Position numbers and translations under genes: made by a program. The notes beneath the pieces are model-generated. The model saw only the letters and a list, made by a program, of their open reading frames with translations. It was not told where the DNA came from and ran no database searches. From contig JBJMGT010000031.1 of the NCBI GenBank assembly GCA_045807745.1, positions 62,001 to 126,000 of the forward strand: a stretch of 64,000 nucleotides of DNA, in the 5' to 3' direction. Origin of the DNA: QHXQ01 sp045807745. Lineage in GTDB: Bacteria > Acidobacteriota > Blastocatellia > Pyrinomonadales > Pyrinomonadaceae. Below, piece by piece: positions 7,348 through 16,337 of this stretch (within the stretch, counting starts at the first letter, position 1; every line of letters begins with the position of its first letter).

Positions 7348-8556
7348 TTGCCATGCCACACCATATATTGTGGTCGGTTCACGGGCGCGGGTCAAGCGGA
7401 AGGGAGACTTGCCCCGTCGTCGCCGGTCAACGGTCTCTTGCCGCCGAAGGCTCTTAAAATATCTTTTTTGCGTCGTTATCTGAAATTCGCCGTCCTGTGT
7501 CTCGTCGCGGCGCTCGCGCTGTGGTGGTTCGGGCACGATTTGCCTTGGGCGGACGTGCGCCGGGAAGTACAGCAGGCGAACTGGCAGTTGATTGCGCTCG
7601 CCCTTGTCATCATCTGCAACACTTATCTCGTGCGCGCACTGCGCTGGCGCGTGCTGATCGCGCCGCTTGCGCCGGCCCGCCTCGTTGACCTGTTTGCAGC
7701 CACGACGGTCGGCTTCGGCGCAATCTTCGCGGTCGGCCGCGCGGGCGAAATTCTGCGGCCCGCGTTCCTGCCCCTGCGCGACGAGCGCGTGCGACCGGGC
7801 GCGGCCTTCGTCACCATCGGCGTCGAGCGCATCTGCGACACGGCGGCGGTCGTCGTCATCTTCGCGCTCAACCTGCTCTGGTTTCGCGTGCCGGGCAGCC
7901 ACGCTGAAGTCTACGGCCGCGTGCGCTGGGCGGGCCTTTTGCTGCTCGGCGCGCTCGTCGGCGGCCTCTGCGCGTTGCTACTGCTGCGTCGGCATGCAAA
8001 CGTCGTCATTGGTTGGCTCGACGCGCGGACGGTCCGCGCGCCGCAACTACTGAAACGTGCGAACAAGCTGCTGACCGGGCTGCTCGCGCAACTCGCGGAG
8101 GCGCTCGGCGTGCTGACTGATGCGCGCGAACTCGCCGTCGTAGTCGGCTGGACGGCGCTATTGTGGATGATCATCGCGGTGGGGAATTTCCTCGTGCTGC
8201 GCGCGTTCCACCTGCCGTTCGGTTTGAGCGCGACATTGTTCGTGCTGGGCTGGGCGCTGGTCGGCTCGCTCGTGCCGACGCCGGGCGGCGCGGCCGGGGC
8301 ATTTCATCTGGTGACGGCGGCTGGGTTAACTTTCTTAGGCATCGCGGAAGCGAAGGCCAAGTCGGTCTCCATCGTCTTGCACTTGGTGCTCTTCGCGCCC
8401 GCGTTCTTCTTCGGCTTGTACTACTTTCTGCGCAGCGATGTGAGCCTCGCGCGCCTGCGCAGCCTCGCCGCAACTGAAGCGGCCGAAGCGCGCCACGAAG
8501 AGAAGTTGCATGACAAAGCGGGTGAGCCAAAGGCGCGCGTCCGCGTCGAGGCTTGA
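7348..8556 (+). CDS. Lysylphosphatidylglycerol synthase-type flippase-like membrane protein (UPF0104/YbhN)
   Basis: An integral membrane protein of up to 402 residues with about eight helices. Marks of the LPG synthase transmembrane / AglD family are a pair of helices, then RALRWRVLI, the conserved VGFGAIFAVGRAGEILRPAFL segment and VTIGVERICDT, and a glycine/proline loop (PTPGGAAGAF). It probably flips or otherwise handles a lipid-linked molecule. The start is uncertain: ATG at 7348 adds about 40 residues not typical of the family, and a TTG before RRYLKF is an alternative. The tail after residue 370 is charged and cytoplasmic. Confidence 0.83.
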   Translation: MPCHTIYCGRFTGAGQAEGRLAPSSPVNGLLPPKALKISFLRRYLKFAVLCLVAALALWWFGHDLPWADVRREVQQANWQLIALALVIICNTYLVRALRWRVLIAPLAPARLVDLFAATTVGFGAIFAVGRAGEILRPAFLPLRDERVRPGAAFVTIGVERICDTAAVVVIFALNLLWFRVPGSHAEVYGRVRWAGLLLLGALVGGLCALLLLRRHANVVIGWLDARTVRAPQLLKRANKLLTGLLAQLAEALGVLTDARELAVVVGWTALLWMIIAVGNFLVLRAFHLPFGLSATLFVLGWALVGSLVPTPGGAAGAFHLVTAAGLTFLGIAEAKAKSVSIVLHLVLFAPAFFFGLYYFLRSDVSLARLRSLAATEAAEARHEEKLHDKAGEPKARVRVEA

Positions 8557-8625
8557 ACGAATCAAGGGACGAGTTAAGAGATTTTCTCCCACATCGGTCT
8601 TTAACTTTGCCTGAACGGAGTCTCT

Positions 8626-9108
8626 ATGAAGTGTCCTTTCTGCGGTTATCTGGAAGACAAGGTGGTTGATTCGCGCGAGTCGCGCGAGGGCGACGCGATC
8701 CGGCGGCGGCGCGAGTGCCTGAAGTGCGAGCGGCGCTTCACGTCCTACGAGCGCATCGACGAAATCCCCTACATGGTCATCAAGAAGGACGGGCGGCGCG
8801 AGCCGTTCGACCGCAACAAGGTGATGGCCGGACTGCTGCGCGCCTGCGAGAAGCGGCCCATCCCTTCATCAAAGCTCGACAGCATCGTCAACGCTATCGA
8901 GAAGTACGTGCAGGAGTCGCCGGAGCGCGAGCGCCCGACGACGAAGGTCGGCGAGATGATCATGCGCCGGTTGAAGGAACTGGACAAGGTCGCCTACGTG
9001 CGCTTCGCCTCGGTCTATCTGGAGTTTGAAGACGTGACCGAGTTCATGCACGAGTTGAAACACCTCGTGCGCGCGCGCAACGCCAGCGCGGCCAAACGCC
9101 CGGCCTAA
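8626..9108 (+). CDS. nrdR: Transcriptional repressor NrdR
   Basis: Zinc-ribbon and ATP-cone repressor that senses dATP/ATP and turns down ribonucleotide reductase genes. The 160-residue protein begins MKCPFCG and ends its zinc ribbon with CLKCERRF; the ATP-cone follows (VIKKDGRREPFDRNK through the helices to about residue 140). Length and motifs match NrdR throughout. The ATG follows ACGGAG. No nrd gene is adjacent, which is usual. A terminator follows directly. Confidence 0.97.
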   Translation: MKCPFCGYLEDKVVDSRESREGDAIRRRRECLKCERRFTSYERIDEIPYMVIKKDGRREPFDRNKVMAGLLRACEKRPIPSSKLDSIVNAIEKYVQESPERERPTTKVGEMIMRRLKELDKVAYVRFASVYLEFEDVTEFMHELKHLVRARNASAAKRPA

Positions 9109-9126
9109 AGCACTCAGTTAGCTGCC

Positions 9127-9191
9127 ATGACGGATGCCCTGACTTGGGCGCGGTCTTGCGGGCCGCGGCCGTTAGGTCGTCCGTCATTTTT
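9127..9191 (+). terminator. Intrinsic terminator after nrdR
   Basis: ATGACGGA (9127-9134) pairs with TCCGTCAT (9180-9187) around a GC-rich inner hairpin, and a T-run follows (9187-9191). It separates nrdR from the heat-shock pair. Confidence 0.7.
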
Positions 9192-9208
9192 GGTTTAGAG
9201 TTATCCTC

Positions 9209-9670
9209 ATGGTTGTTGTGCGCACAATCGGGCTAAAGCGAATTGAGCTTGAGCGTTTGCGCGAGCGGCTGGGACGCATGCTCGCGGCGCTACAAGAGGC
9301 GGCCTTAGACGGCGCAGCGCCCGCGCCCGGCGTCTTCGCGCCGCCCTTCGATGTCGCCGAATGCGCAACGGCCGTGCACGTACTAATCGAGCTGCCCGGC
9401 GTGCGCGCCGAAGAGATCGAATTGACGTTAACGAGTACGCAACTGCGCCTAACAGGGCAGAAAAAACGGCGGGCCGTGCGCGGCGCGACCACACATCTAT
9501 GTTCCGAGCGCAGCTACGGGCGGTTCAACCGCACGATCACGCTGCGCTGGCCCGTGCGCGTGCGCGGCGCGACCGCCGAGCTAAAGGACGGTCTGCTCAC
9601 AGTCCGCCTGCCCAAGCTCGCAGAGCGGCGCGGCGCGGAGTTCAAGGTGGAAATAAAGGAGCAGGGATGA
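9209..9670 (+). CDS. Small heat-shock protein, Hsp20/alpha-crystallin family
   Basis: ATP-independent holdase chaperone. The 153-residue protein has a helical N-terminus and an alpha-crystallin domain from about residue 48: FDVAECATAVHVLIELPGV, then LRLTGQKK, CSERSYGRFNRTITL and AELKDGLLTVRLPK, which ends in the usual GLL-V-LPK signature. It lies directly upstream of lon on the same strand, which fits a protein-quality operon. Its last codons and TGA lie inside the left arm of a heptamer palindrome, so the extreme C-terminus may have been shaped by that repeat. Confidence 0.93.
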   Translation: MVVVRTIGLKRIELERLRERLGRMLAALQEAALDGAAPAPGVFAPPFDVAECATAVHVLIELPGVRAEEIELTLTSTQLRLTGQKKRRAVRGATTHLCSERSYGRFNRTITLRWPVRVRGATAELKDGLLTVRLPKLAERRGAEFKVEIKEQG

Positions 9671-9750
9671 AGGATGAAGGATGAAGGATGAAAGGCAGAC
9701 CGCTCAAGTTGAGCAGCTTCTTTTCATCCTTCATCCTTCATCCTTCATCC
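9665..9750. repeat. Heptamer palindrome (GGATGAA)4, 29-bp perfect arms
   Basis: Four tandem GGATGAA units plus A (9665-9693) are matched by a perfect 29-base inverted copy (9722-9750) around a 28-base centre. The hsp20 stop codon lies in the left arm and the lon ATG lies ten bases after the right arm. The RNA would form a long hairpin in the hsp20-lon gap, and no Shine-Dalgarno site is seen for lon. Confidence 0.92.
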
Positions 9751-9760
9751 TTTATTCATC

Positions 9761-12223
9761 ATGTCTTCAGTCGCAAATATCAACGAAGAACTGACGCAGG
9801 TCGCGGAGAGCGGGGAGCAGCAGCTACAGGTGCCGGACAGCTTGCCCGTGCTGCCGCTGCGCGACATAGTGATCTACCCGTTCATGATCGTGCCGCTCTT
9901 TGTCTCGCGCGAGAAATCGATTCGCGCGGTGGACGAGGCGCTGGGCGAGAACCGCATGATCCTGCTCGTCTCGCAACGCGATCTAGACAAGGAAGAGCCG
10001 ACGGGCGATGACCTCTACAAGGTCGGCACGGTCGCGATCATCATGCGCATGCTGAAGCTGCCCGACGGGCGCACGCGCATACTTGTGCAAGGCTTAACGC
10101 GCGCGACGGTGGACGCGGTTGAGGACGCGGGCGGTTATTTGCGTGCGCGCCTCACAGTCGTGCAAGAGCCGCCAGCGCCGGAGCGTTCGCTCGAAGTCGA
10201 GGCGCTCGCCAGGAACGTGCGCGCATCGATGGAGCGCGCGACAAATCTGGGTAAGAACGTCTCGCCGGAGGTGATGGCGATTGTGGCGAGTCTTGATGAG
10301 CCGGGCCGTTTGGCCGATCTGGCCGCGTCGAATCTTGAGTTAAAGGTCGAAGACGCGCAGTCGGTCTTGGACATCGCGGACACGACGGTGCGTTTGCGCC
10401 GGGTCAATGAGTTGCTGAACAAGGAAATCGAAGTTCTCACCGTTCAGCAGGAGATCAACACGCAGGCGCGCGCCGACATCGATCGCTCGCAACGCGAGTT
10501 CTTTCTGCGCCAGCAATTGAAGGCCATTCAATCAGAGTTGGGCGAGGGCAACGAACTGGCGGAAGAGATCGCGCAGTTCCGCGAAAAGATCGAGACGGTG
10601 CAGATGCCAAAGCTGGCCGAAGAGGAGACGCTCCGGCAGCTTAAAAAACTTGAGCGCATGCACCCGGATGCGGCCGAGACCGCGACCCTGCGCAATTGGC
10701 TTGAGATCATGACCGACCTGCCGTGGTCGAAAGCGTCCGTGGACAATCTCGATCTGAAAAAGGCCGAGCAGATTCTCGACGAAGATCATTACGGGTTGGA
10801 GAAGGTTAAAGAGCGGATCGTCGAAGCGTTGGCGGTGCGCAAGCTGAAGGAGAAGCCGAAAGGCTCAATCCTCTGTCTCGTCGGCCCGCCCGGCGTCGGC
10901 AAGACAAGTCTGGGCCGCTCGATTGCCCGCGCGCTTGATCGCAAGTTCGTGCGGCTCAGCTTAGGTGGTCTGCATGACGAGGCGGAGATACGCGGGCACC
11001 GGCGCACTTACGTCGGTGCAATGCCCGGCCGCATCGTGCAGGCGTTGCAGCAGGCGGGCACGAACAATCCGCTCATCATGCTCGACGAGATCGACAAAGT
11101 CGGCGCGGACTTTCGCGGCGACCCGTCGTCGGCGCTCCTCGAAGTGCTCGACCCGGAACAGAACAACAGTTTTCGCGACAACTATCTTGGCGTTACGTTC
11201 GACCTATCGAACGCGATGTTCATGACGACCGCGAACATACTCGACACGATCCAGCCAGCCCTGCGCGACCGCATGGAAGTGATCCGGCTCGCCGGTTACA
11301 CCGAAGAGGAGAAACTGGAGATCGCGCGCCGTCATCTGATCCCGAAGCAATTGGAGGAGAACGGCGTCACGCAGAAGCATGTGCGCATCTCTAAGTCGGC
11401 GCTCGCGGCCGTCATCTATCAGTACACGCAAGAGGCGGGTCTTCGTCAGCTTGAGCGCGAGATTGGCGCGGTCTGTCGCAAGGTGGCGCGGCGCGTCGCC
11501 GAAGGGGACGCCGGCATTGTGCGCGTGACGCCGAAGAACCTGCACGAGTTTCTGGGCGTACCAAAAGTGCTGCCGGGCGAGGTCTTGAAGAAGGATCAGA
11601 TCGGCGTGGCCACCGGCCTCGCGTGGACGCCTGTGGGCGGCGACGTGCTCTTCATCGAGGCGCTGCGCGTCAAGGGTAAGGGCGTGCTGGTCTTGACGGG
11701 GCAATTGGGCGAAGTGATGCGCGAGTCGGCGCAGGCGGCTTACTCTTACGCCAAAGCGCGGGCGCGTGAACTGGGCATCCCCGAAGATGATTTCAACATT
11801 TACGACCTGCACCTGCACATCCCCGAAGGCGCGATCCCGAAGGATGGCCCCTCGGCCGGAATCACTCTGGCGACCGCGATGGTCTCCGTGCTCGCGCAGC
11901 GCCCCGTGCGCAAGGACGTGGCAATGACGGGTGAGATCACTCTGCGCGGGAACGTGCTGCCGGTGGGCGGCGTCAAGGAGAAGGTATTGGCGGCGCGGCG
12001 TGCGCGCGTCACAAAGATCATCCTGCCGGCGCTGAATCAGCGCGACATGGACGAAGTGCCAAAGGAATTGTTTGGCGAAATCCAGTTCATTTTCGTCGAT
12101 AACGTCCGGCAGGTCTTTCAGGAGGCGCTCAAAGAGCGGACAGGGCCTGCGCCCGCGCCGCCCGGCACGCCGCGCCCGAAGACTCTGCCGCCGCCACCGG
12201 CCGCGCCCGTTTCGTCACATTAA
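9761..12223 (+). CDS. lon: ATP-dependent Lon protease (endopeptidase La)
   Basis: Cytoplasmic AAA+ serine protease that removes misfolded and regulatory proteins. The 820 residues show the N-terminal substrate domain (LPVLPLRDIVIYPFMIVPL from about residue 27), a coiled middle, Walker A GPPGVGKTSLG near 375, the Walker B region IMLDEIDK, and a C-terminal peptidase domain with catalytic Ser in PKDGPSAGIT (about 697) and Lys in KEKVLAARRA (about 740). The length is typical of LonA. The C-terminus ends in a proline-rich tail. It follows hsp20. Confidence 0.98.
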   Translation: MSSVANINEELTQVAESGEQQLQVPDSLPVLPLRDIVIYPFMIVPLFVSREKSIRAVDEALGENRMILLVSQRDLDKEEPTGDDLYKVGTVAIIMRMLKLPDGRTRILVQGLTRATVDAVEDAGGYLRARLTVVQEPPAPERSLEVEALARNVRASMERATNLGKNVSPEVMAIVASLDEPGRLADLAASNLELKVEDAQSVLDIADTTVRLRRVNELLNKEIEVLTVQQEINTQARADIDRSQREFFLRQQLKAIQSELGEGNELAEEIAQFREKIETVQMPKLAEEETLRQLKKLERMHPDAAETATLRNWLEIMTDLPWSKASVDNLDLKKAEQILDEDHYGLEKVKERIVEALAVRKLKEKPKGSILCLVGPPGVGKTSLGRSIARALDRKFVRLSLGGLHDEAEIRGHRRTYVGAMPGRIVQALQQAGTNNPLIMLDEIDKVGADFRGDPSSALLEVLDPEQNNSFRDNYLGVTFDLSNAMFMTTANILDTIQPALRDRMEVIRLAGYTEEEKLEIARRHLIPKQLEENGVTQKHVRISKSALAAVIYQYTQEAGLRQLEREIGAVCRKVARRVAEGDAGIVRVTPKNLHEFLGVPKVLPGEVLKKDQIGVATGLAWTPVGGDVLFIEALRVKGKGVLVLTGQLGEVMRESAQAAYSYAKARARELGIPEDDFNIYDLHLHIPEGAIPKDGPSAGITLATAMVSVLAQRPVRKDVAMTGEITLRGNVLPVGGVKEKVLAARRARVTKIILPALNQRDMDEVPKELFGEIQFIFVDNVRQVFQEALKERTGPAPAPPGTPRPKTLPPPPAAPVSSH

Positions 12224-12360
12224 GGGAGCCTCTGGCGGAAATTTTTGCCGCCCTGTAGGCACAACCGGAAGTCCCCGCCGGGCATCTTTATACAGGCATG
12301 GCGGAGCGGTTTTTACTTGGAATTGTTGACTGCTTCGCCTTTTCTTTCAAGCAGATAGGG
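12224..12360. other. Intergenic stretch after lon
   Basis: First part of a 349-base gap. GGCGGAAATTTTTGCCGCC just after the lon stop forms a short hairpin (GGCGG/CCGCC) whose loop holds the T-run, so it is only a weak terminator candidate. No gene is seen. Confidence 0.35.
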
Positions 12361-12388
12361 TTGACACCCCGTGAAACCGTGTGATAAG
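12361..12388 (+). promoter_or_regulatory. Sigma-70-like promoter for the lytic transglycosylase gene
   Basis: TTGACA at 12361-12366 and GATAAG at 12383-12388, 16 bases apart, with TGTG just before the -10 box as in extended promoters. It leaves a leader of about 180 bases before the start codon at 12573. Confidence 0.5.
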
Positions 12389-12572
12389 TAAAGAAGCGGT
12401 TCGCCGCGCTTCCGGGGCGTAAGTGTCACTGTCCCGGCTGCATTCGTTTTTGCGGGAACTTTTTTCAACCCTCGCGGTTTATTCAGTGGATGCCGCTCGT
12501 GTGGTCTTAAACGTAAAGACCGCCATCGTGGATTCGCTTCAGCCCATAGGTTTCAAAGGAGACTGACGATTG

Positions 12573-14354
12573 ATGAGAACGAGCCTCCCCCGATTTATCC
12601 TGCGCCTGGCAATTATCCCTATGTTCGCGTTGACGGTCTCGGCCGCACGCGCGCAGATGCTCTCCGTATCCTCGCTCAATAGCAGCACGCCCAACGACAT
12701 TGAGCGCGACGCTGGTGTGGTCACACAGATCATCGAGCGGGCGGAAGCGCACTACCGGCAGGGCGAGTTGAATCTGAAGGATCGGAACCCTGAAGCCGCG
12801 CGCTCCGAGTTCGACAAGGCTGTGGACACGCTGCTCGAATCGGGCATGGACGTGCGCGCCAATCCGCGTCTGCAAACTTATTATCTGCAACTCGTCGAGC
12901 GCGTCTACCGGCTGGAAGTGCCGAGCACACAGCCCGCGCAGTCGGTCGTTGCGAGTGCGCAGCAGATTGCCAGCACCAACGCCAAGTTCGTGCCTGTGAA
13001 CGACCAGACGGGCGCGATCCAGCAGCCCGTGCCGCCGCCGGCCGGCTTCATGCGCGAACAGAAGTTCGAGCCGTCGCCGCTCGACGAACTGAGTAAGCTG
13101 GAGTTGACCGAAGAAGAGAAGACGGTCACGCCCGATCAGCAGGTCGCATTTGAAGAGGCGAAGAGCGCGGTCGATTTCAAGTTCAACTCAAACACGCTGA
13201 TCCAGCAGTACATCAACCACTATCAGGGGCGCGGCCACGCGACGATGGAGACGGGGCTGCGTCGTTCGGGGCGCTTCCTGACGATGGCGCGCAAAATTTT
13301 CCGCGAGGTCGGCGTGCCTGAAGACATCGCTTGGCTTGGTCAGGTCGAGAGCGCTTGGCGGCCGACGGCCTACTCTTGGGCAGCTGCTTCCGGTCTCTGG
13401 CAATTCGTGCCCGGCACAGGCTCGCGCTACGGTCTGCGGCAGACCGCTTGGATCGACGAGCGCAACAGCTTCGAGAAAGCGACGCGCGCATCGGCTTCTT
13501 ATCTGAAGTGGCTGGCGAACCGCTACAACGGCAACTGGGAACTAGCCATCGCGGCCTATAACACGGGCGAGGGCAACATCGACCGCGCCATCTCGCGCGC
13601 CGGTGCGGCCAACTTCTGGCAAATCTATCCGTACATCGCGCAGGAGACGCGCAACTACGTGCCGAACATTCTGGCGACCATCCTGATCGCCAAGAACCCG
13701 GACAAGTACGGCTTCCACGCTATCCGGCCCGACGCGCCGCTCGCCTACGATGTGGTCAACGTGCCGTCGGCAACAAGCCTGCAACTGATCGCCAGCCTGA
13801 CCGACACGAGCGTCGATTATCTGCGCAGCATCAATCCTGAGCTACGGCGCGACGTGACGCCGCGCGGCGAAAGCTATAACGTGCGCGTTCCCGCTGGGCA
13901 CGGCAAACAGTTCGTCGCGCTCTTAAAGCGCGTGCCGTCGGATCGGCGTGAGCTAGCGAAAGTGGTCTCCGTGATGCCGGGTGAAGATATGGCGGCGGTC
14001 GCCGCGCGGACGGGCGTGAGCGTCGCACAGTTGCAACTGTGGAACGCGGGCGCTGATCTGAAGACGACGAACAAGCTGGTCGTGCCCGCCAACACCGTGC
14101 AGCGCGTCATCCGCCCCGTGCGGATGGGCGAGCAGGCGACGGGTAGCACCTTGAAGACCGTGCGTGCGCGCGCCGGCCAGACCATCACGCAGATCGCCGC
14201 GAGCAACAACGTCTCGGCCGACGAGGTCGCGCGCTTGAACGGCATCGCCGCCAACGCGCCGCTCGCAGCCAATCAGACGATTCAAGTGCCGTCCGCACAA
14301 GCCGCGCCCGCGCCCGTGAACACCACGCCGCAGCGCGTGCGGCGGCGACGTTAA
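12573..14354 (+). CDS. Lytic transglycosylase with LysM repeats (MltD-like)
   Basis: Periplasmic murein hydrolase. A signal peptide covers about residues 1-28 (ending SAARAQ). The family-1 lytic transglycosylase domain spans about residues 215-370, with the catalytic-Glu region AWLGQVESAWRPTAYS and the following GLWQFVPGTG, YLKWLANRYNGNWELAIAAYN. Two C-terminal LysM-like segments (about 460-505 and 525-570) would bind peptidoglycan. This is the MltD architecture. ATG at 12573 is chosen over an upstream TTG because AAAGGAG lies before it. A strong terminator follows, so it is probably transcribed alone. Confidence 0.93.
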   Translation: MRTSLPRFILRLAIIPMFALTVSAARAQMLSVSSLNSSTPNDIERDAGVVTQIIERAEAHYRQGELNLKDRNPEAARSEFDKAVDTLLESGMDVRANPRLQTYYLQLVERVYRLEVPSTQPAQSVVASAQQIASTNAKFVPVNDQTGAIQQPVPPPAGFMREQKFEPSPLDELSKLELTEEEKTVTPDQQVAFEEAKSAVDFKFNSNTLIQQYINHYQGRGHATMETGLRRSGRFLTMARKIFREVGVPEDIAWLGQVESAWRPTAYSWAAASGLWQFVPGTGSRYGLRQTAWIDERNSFEKATRASASYLKWLANRYNGNWELAIAAYNTGEGNIDRAISRAGAANFWQIYPYIAQETRNYVPNILATILIAKNPDKYGFHAIRPDAPLAYDVVNVPSATSLQLIASLTDTSVDYLRSINPELRRDVTPRGESYNVRVPAGHGKQFVALLKRVPSDRRELAKVVSVMPGEDMAAVAARTGVSVAQLQLWNAGADLKTTNKLVVPANTVQRVIRPVRMGEQATGSTLKTVRARAGQTITQIAASNNVSADEVARLNGIAANAPLAANQTIQVPSAQAAPAPVNTTPQRVRRRR

Positions 14355-14412
14355 GTTAAGAGTTCGGCAGTGTCCGCCCGATCAAGCGGCGCGCTGTTTA
14401 GCAACAACCGAT

Positions 14413-14463
14413 AACAGCGAGCGCGCTTTCGAGGCTGACTTGAAAGCGCGCTCGCTGTTTTTT
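14413..14463 (+). terminator. Intrinsic terminator
   Basis: An 18-bp perfect stem (14413-14430 with 14442-14459) around an 11-base loop, followed by a run of T (14458-14463). Confidence 0.9.
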
Positions 14464-14576
14464 GCCCGTTCGCACCGGTTGAGCATCGCACTCACAGTTC
14501 TGTGATGCTCGACCGCAAGTTTTAAACTCGGCGCTCACCCTCGCCCGCGCCTTCAACGTCTCGTCGCCTCACCCTT

Positions 14577-16139
14577 ATGCTCTTCCGCACACAGTCCGCC
14601 GCCGTCTACGGCATCGACGCCGACCTCGTGGACATTGAAGTCGATCTGACGCCCGCGCGGGGCGAGTCAGACAATCCTTCATCCGTCACCATTGTGGGCT
14701 TGCCCGACCTCGCGGTGCGCGAGTCGCGCGAGCGCATCCGCGCCGCCATCAACAACAGCGCCTTCTTCTTTCCGTTCCACAAGACGACGATCAACCTCGC
14801 GCCCGCAGACGTGCGCAAAGAGGGCGCGAGCTTCGACCTGCCCATCGCGCTCGGCATCCTCGGCGCGAACGGCGACCTCGGCGCGCGCGAACATCTGACG
14901 GACACACTTGCGGTCGGCGAACTGTCTTTAGACGGGCGCGTACGCGCGATCAAAGGCGCACTGTCCATTGCCATCCGCGCGCGCGACGCGAAGATCAAGG
15001 CGCTGCTCTTGCCGGAAGAGAACGCGCGCGAGGCGGCAGTCGTCACGGGCGTTGACGTGTACCCGGTCGCAGATTTGCGCGGCGCGGTCGAACTACTCGC
15101 GGCGCTCGACTCAGCCACGCCGCCATTGCCTGTGCGTGTCGATCCGGCGACGCTGCTCGCGCCCGACTCGCGCGCGAGCGTGGACTTCCGCGAGGTGCGC
15201 GGGCAGCAACACGCCAAGCGCGCGCTCGAAGTTGCGTCGGCAGGCGCGCATAACATACTGCTCATCGGCCCGCCCGGCTCAGGCAAGACGATGATCGCCA
15301 AGCGGCTGCCGACGATTCTGCCACCGCTCGAATTTGAAGCCGCGCTTGAGTTGACCAAGATTCACTCGGTCGCGGGGCTGACGGGGCGCACAGGACTCGT
15401 CACCGAGCGCCCATTCCGCGCGCCGCATCACACGATCAGCGACGCGGGGCTGATCGGCGGCGGCGCAGTCCCGCGCCCCGGCGAAGTGAGCCTGGCGCAT
15501 CACGGCGTGCTCTTTCTCGACGAGCTGCCGGAGTTTGATCGCAGCGTCTTGGAAGTCCTGCGCCAGCCACTCGAAGACAATCAGGTGACGATCAGCCGCG
15601 CCGCCATGTCATTAACATTCCCGGCCTCGTTCATGCTCGCCGCAGCGATGAATCCGTGTCCTTGTGGTTTCTGGAATGACCCGACGCGCGAGTGTCGCTG
15701 CACGCCTTTGCAAATCCAACGCTACGTCGGGCGCATCTCCGGCCCCTTGCTCGACCGCATAGACATACACGTGGACGTGCCCGCCGTGCGGTTCAAAGAA
15801 TTGCGCGGCGAGGGCGCGCCGGCGGAAAGCTCCGCAGAGATGCGCGTGCGCATCGTCGCCGCGCGGGACAGGCAGTTGGCCCGCTTCCGCGGCGACGGCA
15901 TCTTCGCAAATGCGCAGATGTCGCCGCGCCTGATCCGCCAACACTGCCGGCTCGACGCCGAGTGCGAACGGCTGCTTGAGTCAGCCATGACGCGGCAAGG
16001 TTTGTCGGCGCGCGCCTATGATCGGATTTTGAAAGTCAGCCGCACCATCGCAGACTTGGCGAGCGCGGCCGAGATTCGCCCGGTCGATTTGGCTGAGGCG
16101 GTCGGCTATCGCTCGCTCGACCGCACCTACTGGACGTGA
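14577..16139 (+). CDS. comM: YifB/ComM family Mg-chelatase-like AAA+ ATPase
   Basis: Hexameric helicase-like ATPase; in naturally competent bacteria ComM promotes branch migration during transformation. The 520 residues show the N-terminal ChlI domain (AVYGIDADLVDIEVDLTP, VGLPDLAVRESRERIRAA), Walker A GPPGSGKTM near 230, Walker B VLFLDELPEF, the zinc-binding CPCGF...ECRC segment and a C-terminal helical domain ending in LDRTYWT. The last 182 bases, from 15958, are repeated at 20766-20947 with only synonymous changes, so this gene probably received a new 3' end when the following block inserted. comM is a known island insertion site in other bacteria. Confidence 0.95.
   Translation: MLFRTQSAAVYGIDADLVDIEVDLTPARGESDNPSSVTIVGLPDLAVRESRERIRAAINNSAFFFPFHKTTINLAPADVRKEGASFDLPIALGILGANGDLGAREHLTDTLAVGELSLDGRVRAIKGALSIAIRARDAKIKALLLPEENAREAAVVTGVDVYPVADLRGAVELLAALDSATPPLPVRVDPATLLAPDSRASVDFREVRGQQHAKRALEVASAGAHNILLIGPPGSGKTMIAKRLPTILPPLEFEAALELTKIHSVAGLTGRTGLVTERPFRAPHHTISDAGLIGGGAVPRPGEVSLAHHGVLFLDELPEFDRSVLEVLRQPLEDNQVTISRAAMSLTFPASFMLAAAMNPCPCGFWNDPTRECRCTPLQIQRYVGRISGPLLDRIDIHVDVPAVRFKELRGEGAPAESSAEMRVRIVAARDRQLARFRGDGIFANAQMSPRLIRQHCRLDAECERLLESAMTRQGLSARAYDRILKVSRTIADLASAAEIRPVDLAEAVGYRSLDRTYWT
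15958..16139 (+). repeat. comM 3'-end direct repeat, left copy
   Basis: 182 bases matching 20766-20947 without gaps. About 17 differences are visible and every one is synonymous, including different stop codons (TGA here, TAA there). Homology starts abruptly at CCGAGTGCGA and ends at the stop codon. Confidence 0.92.
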
Positions 16140-16337
16140 AGGGGCGTGAGCATGCCGGCCCCTTCGTTCTTACATCGCTCAATGATCGGTGCTAGACTAC
16201 CTGCCATCCTGTGACTGTGAGCCGCGACTCTCCGATTCACCTTGTGCAACTGCCTTGCGACTAACGAACTAATGAGAGCTTGATTAAAGTCCTCAACCGG
16301 AGCGCAAATCTTGCTCCGCGTCTTTGTCACCGCCAAG

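Noticed and set aside
7069..7902. Long minus-strand open frame across the flippase-like gene
   Set aside because: It is antisense to a clear membrane protein, is rich in Arg, Asp and Gln, and has no family likeness. It is a GC-bias shadow.
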